The notes beneath the pieces were generated by a model. The model ran no database searches, was not told the DNA's origin, and saw nothing but the letters and a program-made list of their open reading frames with translations. 64,000 nt of DNA from Microbacteriaceae bacterium X2B (GTDB taxonomy: Bacteria; Actinomycetota; Actinomycetes; Actinomycetales; Microbacteriaceae): NCBI GenBank assembly GCA_005502445.1, contig SCPB01000003.1, forward strand, positions 1-64,000. Direction: 5' to 3'. Shown here in pieces: positions 51,810-60,614 of the stretch (position 1 is its first letter; each line of letters opens with the position of its first letter). The translations under genes and the position numbers were made by a program.

Positions 51810-53159
51810 ATGACCAAGCTGAGGCTCGCCATCGTCGGCGCCGGACCGGCCGGCATCTACGCCGCCGACATCCTGCTCAAGCACGAGCGCTCCTTCGAGG
51901 TATCGATCGATCTGTTCGACCAGCTGCCGGCGCCGTACGGGCTCGTCCGCTACGGGGTCGCCCCCGACCACCCGCGCATCAAGGGCATCATCACCGCGCT
52001 GCGCGAGGTGCTCGACTCCGGCGACATCCGCATCTTCGGCAACGTGCGCTACGGCCGCGACATCACGCTGGATGACCTCAGGCGGCACTACAACGCCGTC
52101 ATCTTCGCGACGGGGGCGGTTCGCGATGCCGACCTGGGCATCCCCGGCATCGACCTGGAGGGCTCGTACGGCGCGGCCGACTTCGTCAGCTGGTACGACG
52201 GCCACCCCGACGCGTCGCGCGAGTGGCCGCTGCAGGCTCAGTCGGTCGCCGTCGTCGGAAACGGCAATGTCGCGCTCGATGTCGCCCGCATGCTCGCCAA
52301 GCACCCGGACGACCTGCTGCCGACCGAGATCCCCGACAACGTGCTGGAGGGGCTCAGGGCCTCCCCCGTGACCGACGTGCACGTCTTCGGCCGCCGCGGC
52401 CCGATGCAGGTCAAGTTCACACCGCTCGAGCTGCGCGAGCTCGGCGAGCTGCGCGACGTCGACGTGATCGTGCGCGACGAGGACTTCGAGTACGACGACG
52501 CCGCGCGCGCAGCGATCTCGTCGAACAAGCAGCTGTTCGTGATCGACAAGGTCTTCACGCAGTGGCGGGGGCGCGAGACCGGCTCGGCGTCGCGCCGATT
52601 GCATCTGCACTTCTACGCCAAGCCCGTCGAGGTGCTCGGCGAGGGCGGGCGGGTCGTCGGGTTCCGGTACGAGCGCACGCGGCCCGACGGCGCGGGCGGC
52701 GTCGTGGGCACGGGGGAGTTCCGCGAGGTGCCTGTGCAGGCCGTCTACCGGGCGGTCGGCTACTTCGGGTCGCCGCTCGACGGCATCCCCTTCGACGAGC
52801 GCCACGGAGTGATCCCGAACCACGAGGGCCGGGTGCTCGGCGACGACAACGCCGTCGTGCCGGGCGTGTACGCGACGGGCTGGATCAAGCGCGGCCCGGT
52901 GGGGCTCATCGGCCACACGAAGAGCGACGCGATGGAGACCATCCAGCACGTCCTGCACGGCCAGTCCGGGTGGTGGAGCCCTGCGGAGCCCGACGAGCAG
53001 GCGATCGTCGATCTGCTCGACGCACGGGGGGTGCTCTACACGAACCTCGACGGCTGGCACCGTCTCGACGCCCACGAGCAGGAGCTCGGAGCCCGCCGCG
53101 ACCGCGACCGCATCAAGGTGGTGCCGCGCGACGAGATGGTGCGCATCTCGCGCGACTAG
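51810..53159 (+). CDS. FAD-dependent ferredoxin/flavodoxin-NADP+ reductase (FprA-like)
   Basis: A 449-residue flavoprotein related to adrenodoxin reductase. The FAD motif is IVGAGPAGIYAAD at the N-terminus, APYGLVRYGVAPDHPRIK follows, the NAD(P) site is VVGNGNVALDVARML, and VFGRRGPMQVKFTPLELREL and GWIKRGPVGLIGHTKSDA complete the family pattern. It can pass electrons between NADPH and ferredoxin, for example to a P450 or an iron-sulfur enzyme. It ends the menG-polyprenyl synthase cluster. Confidence 0.93.
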   Translation: MTKLRLAIVGAGPAGIYAADILLKHERSFEVSIDLFDQLPAPYGLVRYGVAPDHPRIKGIITALREVLDSGDIRIFGNVRYGRDITLDDLRRHYNAVIFATGAVRDADLGIPGIDLEGSYGAADFVSWYDGHPDASREWPLQAQSVAVVGNGNVALDVARMLAKHPDDLLPTEIPDNVLEGLRASPVTDVHVFGRRGPMQVKFTPLELRELGELRDVDVIVRDEDFEYDDAARAAISSNKQLFVIDKVFTQWRGRETGSASRRLHLHFYAKPVEVLGEGGRVVGFRYERTRPDGAGGVVGTGEFREVPVQAVYRAVGYFGSPLDGIPFDERHGVIPNHEGRVLGDDNAVVPGVYATGWIKRGPVGLIGHTKSDAMETIQHVLHGQSGWWSPAEPDEQAIVDLLDARGVLYTNLDGWHRLDAHEQELGARRDRDRIKVVPRDEMVRISRD

Positions 53160-53868
53160 GAGCGACGGGGTGCGGTTCGCGCGAGCCCGCAGTGAGCGAG
53201 TCGACCTCGAGCGGCTTCGGCGGTCACGGCGTGTCTGCTGGGTGCGTCGAGCAGCGCGTCATCCCAGTGGTAGACGATCGTGAGTCCTTCGGCACTCGCT
53301 CCGAGCGTCGTCAGCCGCCTCGCGTGCGCGCGCAGGGCCACGTGGATCGTGGCGGGGTCGGCCCGCGGGTCGTCGTGCGCGCTCGCGCCGCGAGACGATG
53401 CCGCCGCGCGAACTGATGAACTCGTCGAATCCGGAGAACCCTCGCACCGAAGGATCATGTGCTGCCGCGGGGGCGCCTTCGTGGCCCTGAGCGTCAAGCG
53501 GGGGAGGAGGAATGCGGGCGTCGTGCTGGGGAGGAGGAATGCGGCGTCGTGCCGCGGAGGAGGGATGCGCGGGGGCGCGTTGTCGAGAAGGTCGCGGGCG
53601 CGAGTCGACACGGAGGCTCATCGCGGGGGCGACGTGCGGCGGGCAGCGCGCCTCGTCCTCGTCCTCCGCCGGCTCCGCGCGGCACTCGGCCCGACCGCTT
53701 CTCGGTCCCTTCCATAACTACGGAGTGGCTGAGGGGGATTCACGCGTTCCGTACTTGTGGAAGCGTCTGCAGGGGGCGCGGCGTCAGCGGTGTGCGCAAC
53801 GGGCGCTGCGTCCGTGCCCCGTGCAAGGGGTGCGGCCGTGCGCAACCGGTGAGGCGTGCGCGACGTGA
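53160..53868. other. 709-base region without an intact gene; possible decayed ORF
   Basis: No complete gene is seen. On the minus strand, protein-like stretches in two frames (GFSGFDEFISSRGGIVSRRE near 53440-53385, then PATIHVALRAHARRLTTLG and TIVYHWDDALL down to a stop at 53156) look like a frameshifted gene of unknown type. The right part has no protein-like frame. The segment separates the ferredoxin reductase from a convergent cardiolipin synthase and includes short tandem repeats at 53501. Confidence 0.45.
53501..53580 (+). repeat. Imperfect tandem repeat, about 26 bases, three copies
   Basis: GGGGAGGAGGAATGCGG followed by CGTCGTGC occurs at 53501 and 53528 with small changes, and a more divergent GCGGAGGAGGGATGCG copy at 53554. 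It lies inside the decayed region. Confidence 0.65.
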
Positions 53869-55356
53869 CTACTGCACCGTCGCCGTCACGCGGGCGATGT
53901 CGTCGAACACCCGCATGTGGGCCGGCCGCCGCAACCAGGCCTCGAGCGTCAGCTCTGTCGAGTTGTCCCGGTACGACTGCTCGACCTCGCGCAGGCGTCG
54001 GATGATGGATGCTCCGCGCACCATGACCGAGACCTCCAGGTTGAGGCTGAACGAGCGCATGTCCATGTTGCTCGAGCCGATCACTGCGACCTGGTCGTCG
54101 ATCGTGAAGTGCTTGGCGTGCAGCACGGTCGGCGAGCGGTACAGCCAGATGCGCACCCCGGCCCGCAGCAGCTCCTCGTAGTACGAGCGCTGGGCGTGGA
54201 ACACGAGCGTCTGGTCGCCGATCTCGGAAACGAAGAGCTGCACGTCGAGCCCGCTCTGCGCCGCGGTCGTGATCGCGTAGAGCATGGACTCGTCGGGCAC
54301 GAAGTAGGGCGAGCAGATCTGGATCTGCTCCTGCGCGGCGTAGAGCAGTGAGTTGAACAGGCGCAGGTTGTTCTCGCCTTCGAACGCCGGCCCGCTCGGC
54401 ACCACCTGCGCGTCGAGCCCGACCTCCGGATCGACCTCCGGCGCGACGACGCTCTCGCGCAGCAACAACTCGTCCGTCTCGGAGTACCAGTCCGTGGCGA
54501 AGAGCGCCTCGACCCCCGCGGCGATGGGGCCGTCGAAGCGCACGACGAGCTCCTTCCAGGCCAGACGGTCGCCGTTGCGCAGGGGCCGGCGGTGGTAGCC
54601 GCGGTCCACGAGGTTCTGCGACCCCGTGAAGGCCGTCGTGCCGTCGACGATGAGGAACTTGCGGTGGTTGCGCAGGTCCGGTCGCTGCCACTGGCCCCGC
54701 CAGGGGCGTACGGGAAGCATCGCCCGGTGATCGGCGCCGATCGCCTCCAGGCGACGAATCGTGCGGCGGTACCCCTTCACGCGCACCGAGGCGACGTGGT
54801 CGTACAGCACGCGAACGGTGATCCCGCGCCCGACGGCGTCCTCCAGCGCGTCGAAGAAGTCGGCCGTGGCGTCGTCGAGCGAGAGGATGTAGAACTCGAC
54901 ATGAACGACGCGCTGCGCCGAGCGCACCGCCGCGGTCATCGCCGCGATCGACTCGGCGTAGTCCGTGTACAGCTCGGCCGTGTTGCCGCCGACGAGCGGC
55001 ATCGCGCCGAGCGTGCGGTTGAGCTCGACGATCGGCTCGAGCCAGGGCGGCCAGGGCGGATCCTTGCGGACGCGATCCATTCCGACGGTCGTGTCGAGGA
55101 TGTACTGGTTGATCTCGGTCTGCTTCTCACGACGGCGCTTCGGCAGCCGTCGCGACCCGAACAGGAGGAAGAGCAGGAAGCCGATGATCGGCAGGACGTA
55201 GATCAGCAGCAGCCAGGCGAGCGCGGTCTGCGGGCGCCGATTGCGCGGAACGATGGCGAGCGAAACGATCGCGATCGCGATCACGGCGACGGCGAGCAGG
55301 CCCGTGACGATGACCGCGATCCATGCGGCGGCGGTGTCGAGTTCGACGGTCGTCAT
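53869..55356 (-). CDS. cls: Cardiolipin synthase (PLD family)
   Basis: A 495-residue membrane enzyme that forms cardiolipin from phosphatidylglycerol. Two N-terminal helices (AVIVTGLLAVAVIAIAIVSLAI; ALAWLLLIYVLPIIGFLLFLLFG) with PLDc_N pattern, then two HKD motifs, NHRKFLIVDG and HAKHFTIDD, each followed by GSxN (GSQNLVDRG, GSSNMDMRS). Length is typical. The MFS gene upstream on the same strand ends only ten bases before it. Confidence 0.93.
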   Translation of the reverse strand: MTTVELDTAAAWIAVIVTGLLAVAVIAIAIVSLAIVPRNRRPQTALAWLLLIYVLPIIGFLLFLLFGSRRLPKRRREKQTEINQYILDTTVGMDRVRKDPPWPPWLEPIVELNRTLGAMPLVGGNTAELYTDYAESIAAMTAAVRSAQRVVHVEFYILSLDDATADFFDALEDAVGRGITVRVLYDHVASVRVKGYRRTIRRLEAIGADHRAMLPVRPWRGQWQRPDLRNHRKFLIVDGTTAFTGSQNLVDRGYHRRPLRNGDRLAWKELVVRFDGPIAAGVEALFATDWYSETDELLLRESVVAPEVDPEVGLDAQVVPSGPAFEGENNLRLFNSLLYAAQEQIQICSPYFVPDESMLYAITTAAQSGLDVQLFVSEIGDQTLVFHAQRSYYEELLRAGVRIWLYRSPTVLHAKHFTIDDQVAVIGSSNMDMRSFSLNLEVSVMVRGASIIRRLREVEQSYRDNSTELTLEAWLRRPAHMRVFDDIARVTATVQ

Positions 55357-55365
55357 GGCCGGAGT

Positions 55366-56589
55366 CTAGTGATGGGTCGCGCGAGCGCTCCCGAACGCTG
55401 CGACCCCGGCGAGCGTCGTCAGGCTCGCGACGAGAGCCACGACCGCGGGCCAGTCGCCCGCGAGGTAGGCCAGCCCGCCCAGCCAGCCGAACAGGCTCGA
55501 CCCGGCGTAGTAGCCGAGCGTGTAGACGCTCGTCGCCTGCGCGCGCCCGCTCGCCGCGCGCTGACCGATCGCCGCCGAAGCGCTCGCGTGCCCCGCGAAG
55601 AAGCCGGCCGTCAGCACGACGAGTCCCACGATGACGACCGCGAGCTGCTCGACGAGGGTGAGGGCGAGACCGGCGAGCATGACCCCCGACGAGGCGATGA
55701 GCACGGGCCTCGTGCCGAGCCTCTCGGCGAACGCGCCGGCGAGGCGCGACGAGGCGGTGCCGGCGAGGTAGGCCGTGAACAGCAACGAGGCGAGCGAGGG
55801 CGGCAGCAGGAAGGGCTCGCCCTCGAGGTGGAACGCGAGGTAGTTGTACACCGTCACGAACCCGCCCATGAGCAGCAGCCCCTGGGCCCACAGTGCCACG
55901 AGCACTCGGTCGCGCGCGAGCTCGACGATCGTGCGTGCCACGTGCGAGACGCCGCCGACGGGCCCTCGGTCGAAGCCCCGAGCGCGCGGTGCGAGCACCA
56001 TGAAGACGGCCGCGGCGCCCGCGGCGATGACGGCGACCGTCGCGACGCCGACGCGCCAGTCGCTCTGCTCGGCGACGGGCGCCGCGATGAGCCGACCGAG
56101 CAGCCCTCCGAGGCTCGTGCCGGCGACGTAGGTCGCCGCGGCCACGGCGGCGTGCCGTCGATCGACCTCTTCCGCGAGGTAGGTGAGGGCGATCGCCGGC
56201 AGCCCGCCGAGGGCGACTCCTTCGACGATGCGCACCCCGATGAGCACGCCGGCATCGGGCGACAGCGGCGCGAGCAGCCCGAGCGCGGTCGCGCTCGCGA
56301 GCGCGATGCGCATGGCAGGAAGGCGCCCGACGCGATCGGCGACCCACGACCACGGCAGCACCGCGGCGGCGAGTCCCGCCGTCGTCCCCGAGACCGTGAG
56401 CGCCGCGGTCGCGGCGTCGATCGACAGGTCGCGCGCGATGAGCGGCAGGATCCCCTGGGTCGAGTACAGCTGCGTGAACGTCGCGACGCCGGCGAAGGCG
56501 AGGGCGACGAGCAGTCGGCGGTACTCGCGGCTGCCGCGCGGGTGCCCGCGCCAGTCCTCCGGCGCGTCGCCGGAGCGCGACCCCGGCAA
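55366..56589 (-). CDS. MFS transporter, YnfM/drug-efflux type
   Basis: A 407-residue protein with twelve predicted helices. The motif-A loop between helices 2 and 3 reads WVADRVGRLPAMR, and FTQLYSTQGILPLIARDL in helix 1 is typical of the YnfM-like branch. The best start is TTG 56589, four bases after the yajQ stop, indicating an operon with yajQ. Substrate unknown. Confidence 0.85.
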   Translation of the reverse strand: MPGSRSGDAPEDWRGHPRGSREYRRLLVALAFAGVATFTQLYSTQGILPLIARDLSIDAATAALTVSGTTAGLAAAVLPWSWVADRVGRLPAMRIALASATALGLLAPLSPDAGVLIGVRIVEGVALGGLPAIALTYLAEEVDRRHAAVAAATYVAGTSLGGLLGRLIAAPVAEQSDWRVGVATVAVIAAGAAAVFMVLAPRARGFDRGPVGGVSHVARTIVELARDRVLVALWAQGLLLMGGFVTVYNYLAFHLEGEPFLLPPSLASLLFTAYLAGTASSRLAGAFAERLGTRPVLIASSGVMLAGLALTLVEQLAVVIVGLVVLTAGFFAGHASASAAIGQRAASGRAQATSVYTLGYYAGSSLFGWLGGLAYLAGDWPAVVALVASLTTLAGVAAFGSARATHH

Positions 56590-56592
56590 CGA

Positions 56593-57081
56593 CTACCGGA
56601 AGTTCACGAACTGCAGCGCGACATCCAGGTCTGTGCCCTTCAGGAGCGCCATGGTCGCCTGCAGGTCGTCGCGGCTCTTCGAGGTCACCCGCAGCTCGTC
56701 GCCCTGGATCTGGCTCTTGACGCTCTTGGGCCCCTCGTCGCGGATGATCTTCGCGATCTTCTTGGCGTCGTCGCTCGAGATGCCGTTCTTGAGACCCACC
56801 TCGATGCGGAACTCCTTGCCGCTCGCGTACGGCTCGCCCGTGTCGAGGCTGCGGATGCCGATGCCGCGCTTGATCATCTTCGACTCGAGCACCTCGAGCA
56901 CGGCCTTGACGCGCTCTTCCGCGCTCGCCTTCAGCAGGAGCTTCTCGCCGCTCCACTCGATCGACGCGCCGACGCCCTTGAAGTCGTAGCGCTGCGCGAC
57001 CTCTTTCTGCGCCTGGTTGACGGCGTTCTCCGCCTCCATCTTGTCGACCTTGCTCACGATGTCGAATGAGGAATCAGCCAT
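56593..57081 (-). CDS. yajQ: YajQ family nucleotide-binding protein
   Basis: A 162-residue protein starting [27 protein letters not shown] (shown here by its first and later parts only), with [13 protein letters not shown] and the C-terminal [28 protein letters not shown] pattern, as in YajQ. Members bind c-di-GMP or nucleotides and act with regulators. No enzyme motif. It begins the yajQ-MFS-cls leftward set. Confidence 0.93.
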   Translation of the reverse strand: MADSSFDIVSKVDKMEAENAVNQAQKEVAQRYDFKGVGASIEWSGEKLLLKASAEERVKAVLEVLESKMIKRGIGIRSLDTGEPYASGKEFRIEVGLKNGISSDDAKKIAKIIRDEGPKSVKSQIQGDELRVTSKSRDDLQATMALLKGTDLDVALQFVNFR

Positions 57082-57127
57082 GCCCGCCATCGTACCCGGG
57101 GGCATCCGCCGAGACGGGTCGGGGTGC

Positions 57128-58153
57128 TCAGTCGCGGTCGGCGCGCGGCCGCGCCGACGAGGACCGCACGACGAGCTCGAACGGCAGCGGCACATTCGTC
57201 GCCTCGTCGTCGCCGCGAGCCTGGTCGAGCTCGTGCATGAGCAGCTCGACGGCGCCCTCGCCCTGCCCCTCGGGGAACTGCGCCACGGTCGTGAGGCCGA
57301 AGAACGGCGCGAGCTCGTGGTCGTCGATGCCGACGACCGAGATGTCGCGCGGCACTTCGAGCCCCATGTCGCGCGCGGCGAGGATGGCGCCGATCGCCAT
57401 CTCGTCGCTCGCCACGACGACGGCCGTCGGTCGCAGGCGCGGATCGCCGAGCATCCGCTTGGCGGCGAGGTAGCCGCTCTCCATCGTGAACACGGCGGGG
57501 TAGTACAGGTCAGGGCGCGGGTCGATCCCCGCATCCCGCAGCGCCGCCTCCCAGCCCAGCCGCCGATTGGTGGGCATGTGGAACGACATCTCGGCGTCGA
57601 CGTCCCCGCCGATGTGGGCGATGACCGTGTGGCCGAGCGAGAGCAGGTGCTCGGTGGCGAGCCGCGAGACGGCGAGGTCGTCGATCGACAGGGTCGGCAC
57701 GCCGGGGATCGGACCGCCGACGCCGACGAGAGGCTTCCCGAGAGCGTGCAGCGAGTGCACCTCGTCGGGGCTCAGCTCGAGGCTCACCGCGATGACGGCG
57801 TCGACGCGCTGCCGCAGCAGGAAGTGCTCGAACACCGTTCCGCGCTCGTTGCTGACCCCCGAGAGGTTGTAGAGCGTGAGGTCGTAGCCGTACTGCATGA
57901 GCCGCCGCTGCGCCCCCTCGATGACCGAGGTGTAGAACCAGCGGTTGAGGAAGGGCACGACGACGCCGATGTTGCGCGTGCGCCCGGTCGCGAGGCTCGA
58001 GGCGCTCGCCGAGACGACGTAGCCGAGCTCGCTCGCCGCGGCCTCGACCCGCTCGCGGGTGGCGGCGGCGACGTGCCCGCGGCCGCTCAGCGCGCGCGAG
58101 ACGGTCGCCGTCGACACTCCGGCGCGACGCGCGACCTCGTCGATCCCGACCAT
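57128..58153 (-). CDS. LacI-family transcriptional repressor
   Basis: A 341-residue regulator. The N-terminal HTH reads [20 protein letters not shown], followed by a hinge ending [10 protein letters not shown] and a periplasmic-binding-protein-like sensor domain ([13 protein letters not shown] ... [18 protein letters not shown]). A LacI-type operator lies 55 bases upstream (58208-58221), pointing to autoregulation; two related sites flank the alpha-glucosidase/sugar-transport promoters at 62346 and 62443. It is the likely regulator of that locus. Confidence 0.93.
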   Translation of the reverse strand: MVGIDEVARRAGVSTATVSRALSGRGHVAAATRERVEAAASELGYVVSASASSLATGRTRNIGVVVPFLNRWFYTSVIEGAQRRLMQYGYDLTLYNLSGVSNERGTVFEHFLLRQRVDAVIAVSLELSPDEVHSLHALGKPLVGVGGPIPGVPTLSIDDLAVSRLATEHLLSLGHTVIAHIGGDVDAEMSFHMPTNRRLGWEAALRDAGIDPRPDLYYPAVFTMESGYLAAKRMLGDPRLRPTAVVVASDEMAIGAILAARDMGLEVPRDISVVGIDDHELAPFFGLTTVAQFPEGQGEGAVELLMHELDQARGDDEATNVPLPFELVVRSSSARPRADRD

Positions 58154-58207
58154 GCGGCTCCTGCTCTCTTCCCCTTCCTGAGGATAACGGCACCGAGCCC
58201 GCCGGCG

Positions 58208-58221
58208 TGCAAACGCTTGCG
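58208..58221. promoter_or_regulatory. LacI-family operator upstream of the repressor gene
   Basis: TGCAAACGCTTGCG matches the LacI/GalR core (TGNAANCGNTNNCA) except at the last base. It is located where it would block the repressor's own promoter. Confidence 0.7.
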
Positions 58222-58305
58222 CTGCGGTGGTCACGCGCCCCCGCGCGACCTTGTATTCTGTTCTGGCGCGTTCGGTCGGTGACGACACGGGTCGGGCGTG
58301 CGCAT

Positions 58306-58390
58306 GGCGAGTTACCCAAGTGGCCAAAGGGATCTGACTGTAAATCAGCCGGCGTAGCCTTCGGGGGTTCGAATCCCTCACTCGCCACCA
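58306..58390 (+). tRNA. tRNA-Tyr(GTA)
   Basis: Acceptor stem GGCGAGT (58306-58312) pairs with ACTCGCC (58380-58386); discriminator A58387 and an encoded CCA (58388-58390). The anticodon loop CTGTAAA gives GTA, and a class II variable arm is present. TATTCT at 58254-58259 may be its -10. A hairpin terminator follows at 58404. Confidence 0.96.
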
Positions 58391-58403
58391 TTCGATCCGG
58401 ATG

Positions 58404-58425
58404 CGGCCCCGCGCACGCGGGGCCG
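58404..58425 (+). terminator. Terminator of tRNA-Tyr
   Basis: CGGCCCCGC-GCAC-GCGGGGCCG followed by TTTCC, 14 bases after the tRNA. Confidence 0.85.
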
Positions 58426-58455
58426 TTTCCGTCGGGGCCTGCTACAACTTCTCTC

Positions 58456-59271
58456 ATGACTTCGAGCCGCACGGCGCACGAGGACCTGCTGCGCATCGCG
58501 CGCGCGGTCGCCATCGAGGCCGGCGAGCTCGTCGTCGCGGCGCGGCGCGCGGGTGTCGCGGTCGCCGACCGCAAGTCGTCGCCCGTCGACATCGTGACGC
58601 AGGTGGACCGCGACAGCGAGGCGCTCATTCGCGAGCGGCTCGCGCAGACGCGTCCGCTCGACGGCTTCTTCGGCGAGGAGGGCGGTCGCGGCTCGAGCAC
58701 GAGCGGGCTGACCTGGATCGTCGATCCGATCGACGGCACGGTCAACTACCTGTACGGCATCCCGCACTACGCGATCAGCGTCGCCGTCGTCGAGGGCGAG
58801 GCCGACCCGCAGTCGTGGACGGCGCTCGCCGGCGTCGTGCTGAACCCGGTCACGGGCGAGCTGTTCCACGCTCGGCGACACGGAGGGGCCTTCCTGGGCA
58901 CGTCGCCGATCGCCATCGCGGCGCCGGTGCCGCTCGCCGAGTCGCTCATCGCGACGGGCTTCGCCTACGCGCCCGTGACGCGCGCCGAGCAGGGGGAGCT
59001 CATCGCGCGACTGCTGCCCGCGGTCCGCGACATCCGCCGGATGGGCACGGCGTCCCTCGACCTGTGCGCGGTGGCAGCTGGGCGCGTGAACGCGTACTTC
59101 GAGCGCACCCTGAGCCCGTGGGACCACGCCGCGGGCGGGCTCATCGCGACGGAGGCGGGGGCCGTGGTGAAGGGTCGTGGCGAACGCCGCCCCGACCACG
59201 AGTTCATCCTCGCCGCGCACCCGCGCATGGCCCGCGAGCTCGAGTCGATCGTGGGCCCGCTCGGCGCGTGA
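58456..59271 (+). CDS. Inositol monophosphatase family protein
   Basis: A 271-residue Mg-dependent phosphatase. Motifs are PVDIVTQVDRDSE (near 43), GEEGG, the metal site WIVDPIDGTVNY (near 86) and the C-terminal SPWDHAAGGLIATEAGA. Possible roles include inositol-phosphate, NADP or histidinol-phosphate dephosphorylation; the sequence does not decide. It begins 30 bases after the tRNA terminator and is followed by a GC hairpin. Confidence 0.92.
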   Translation: MTSSRTAHEDLLRIARAVAIEAGELVVAARRAGVAVADRKSSPVDIVTQVDRDSEALIRERLAQTRPLDGFFGEEGGRGSSTSGLTWIVDPIDGTVNYLYGIPHYAISVAVVEGEADPQSWTALAGVVLNPVTGELFHARRHGGAFLGTSPIAIAAPVPLAESLIATGFAYAPVTRAEQGELIARLLPAVRDIRRMGTASLDLCAVAAGRVNAYFERTLSPWDHAAGGLIATEAGAVVKGRGERRPDHEFILAAHPRMARELESIVGPLGA

Positions 59272-59279
59272 ACGACATG

Positions 59280-59295
59280 CCCCCCGTTTGGGGGG
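59280..59295 (+). terminator. CCCCCC-GTTT-GGGGGG hairpin after the inositol-phosphatase gene
   Basis: A perfect six-base stem with a four-base loop nine bases after the stop codon; no T-run. Confidence 0.5.
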
Positions 59296-59359
59296 TGGCG
59301 TGAATCATGTTCGTGGACTGGAGGAATCCGCGCCCGCGGGTTAGTCTTTACCAATCCGT

Positions 59360-59494
59360 GATAATTCAGCCACGCTGTCGATCCCGGATCAACCCACCCC
59401 AGAGCGGTCGCTCGAACCCCGTCACATCAGGGGGAGGTTCCCCTGCGGGAACTCCGTGCGGCCATACGACACGAAACTAAAGGTTATTCGACAC
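59360..59494 (+). promoter_or_regulatory. Promoter and long structured leader of the second M23 peptidase gene
   Basis: GATAAT (59360-59365) is a good -10 in a short AT-rich stretch. If used, the mRNA has an untranslated leader of about 120 bases, with a CAGGGG-GAGGTT-CCCCTG hairpin near 59429 and further GC blocks. Actinobacterial cell-wall hydrolase genes are often behind c-di-AMP riboswitches, but the known conserved core of that class is not seen. A regulatory RNA is possible but unproved. Confidence 0.4.
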
Positions 59495-60544
59495 GTGACT
59501 GACGAGTTCCAGCGGCCGGCTGGGGATCTCCCCTCGAGCCCCGCCGCCTTCACCGGAAGCCTCGAGTCCCTTGGGTTCGGCAACACTGAGCAATCCCCGA
59601 CTGCGGCGATCGTTCTTCCCGCTGCCGAAGTCGCCGCCGCCAGCCGCCGCGCCTTGCGCGAGTCGGAGCGGTCGGCCTCTTCGCACCGCAGCCGCCGTTC
59701 CGCGAAGAGGGCTCCTTCCCATCCGCAGGCCACTCCGCATCTGCCCGCCGCGGCCGCGCCCGCCCCCCGGCCGGTCATGCGCCACGGCGTGCAGCCCTCG
59801 AGGCTCCCGATCGCCCGCCGGATCGCGCAACGTGCTCTCCCGCCGACCGTCATGCTCGCCGTCGCGGGCCTCCTCATCGGCACGACCGTGCCCGCCAACG
59901 CTCTCTTCCGCCCGGCGGATGTCGTTGCCTCCACGGGCCTGACCTCGCTCGCGACGGTCGCATCCGCCGAGAAGTCGGCCGAGCCGGCCCAGGTGCTCGA
60001 GCTGAGCACGACCGCTGCCGCCGCTGCGCCCGTCGCGAGCCGCGACGACTGGACCGTCACCTCCTACGCGGAGACCCTGCGGGCGAAGTACGGCAACCGC
60101 GACTTCAGCTACGCGATCAGCGGCACGGGTGCTGTGCGCTGGCCGTTCCCCTTCGTGACGAGCGTCAGCTCCGGATTCGGCCAGCGCGCCGCCCCCTGCC
60201 GCGGATGCTCCAGCTACCACCGCGGCACCGACTTCACCCCCGGCTACGGCACGCCGATTCAGGCTATCGCCGACGGCGTCGTCTCGGGTCGGGACGAGGG
60301 CTGGTCCTACGGGGAGCACGTGTTCATCGACAGCGTCGTCAACGGGCAAAAGGTCACGACGCTCTACGCGCACATGGAGGAGGGCAGCTCGCCGCTCGTC
60401 CCCGGCCAGGCGGTAAAGGCGGGCGACCTAGTTGGACGTGTCGGTAACTCCGGCGCGTCGACCGGCCCGCACCTCCACCTCGAGGTGCGCCTCGATGGTG
60501 TCCCGTTCGATTCGTTCGCCTGGCTGGTCGCTAACGCGAGCTGA
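59495..60544 (+). CDS. M23-family metallopeptidase, exported
   Basis: A 349-residue predicted peptidoglycan hydrolase. A long Arg/Ser/Pro-rich cytosolic N-terminus precedes an export helix (TVMLAVAGLLIGTTVPANA). The LytM domain has zinc ligands in HRGTDFT and HLHLEV. Its last 150 residues nearly repeat those of the gene at 30446. The GTG start is preceded by AAAGG. The protein could be cut after ANA or stay anchored by the helix. Confidence 0.9.
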   Translation: MTDEFQRPAGDLPSSPAAFTGSLESLGFGNTEQSPTAAIVLPAAEVAAASRRALRESERSASSHRSRRSAKRAPSHPQATPHLPAAAAPAPRPVMRHGVQPSRLPIARRIAQRALPPTVMLAVAGLLIGTTVPANALFRPADVVASTGLTSLATVASAEKSAEPAQVLELSTTAAAAAPVASRDDWTVTSYAETLRAKYGNRDFSYAISGTGAVRWPFPFVTSVSSGFGQRAAPCRGCSSYHRGTDFTPGYGTPIQAIADGVVSGRDEGWSYGEHVFIDSVVNGQKVTTLYAHMEEGSSPLVPGQAVKAGDLVGRVGNSGASTGPHLHLEVRLDGVPFDSFAWLVANAS

Positions 60545-60550
60545 TGACTC

Positions 60551-60608
60551 GCTCCACGGCACGACGGCCCCCGACTCCTCACGGAGCGGGGGCCGTCGTC
60601 GTGGAGCG
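60551..60608. terminator. Bidirectional terminator between convergent genes
   Basis: ACGACGGCCCCCG (60561-60573) and its complement (60587-60599) form the inner stem, extended by GCTCCACG/CGTGGAGC outside. It separates the M23 gene from the convergent alpha-glucosidase. Confidence 0.85.
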
Positions 60609-60614
60609 GTCGGT

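Noticed and set aside
49749-53075. A 1108-codon open frame on the minus strand opposite menG, the polyprenyl synthase and the ferredoxin reductase
   Set aside because: Antisense artefact of GC-rich coding DNA; the three forward genes have complete motifs.
59366-59494. c-di-AMP (ydaO-type) riboswitch before the M23 gene
   Set aside because: The gene type fits, but the conserved core of that riboswitch class could not be recognised in the leader.
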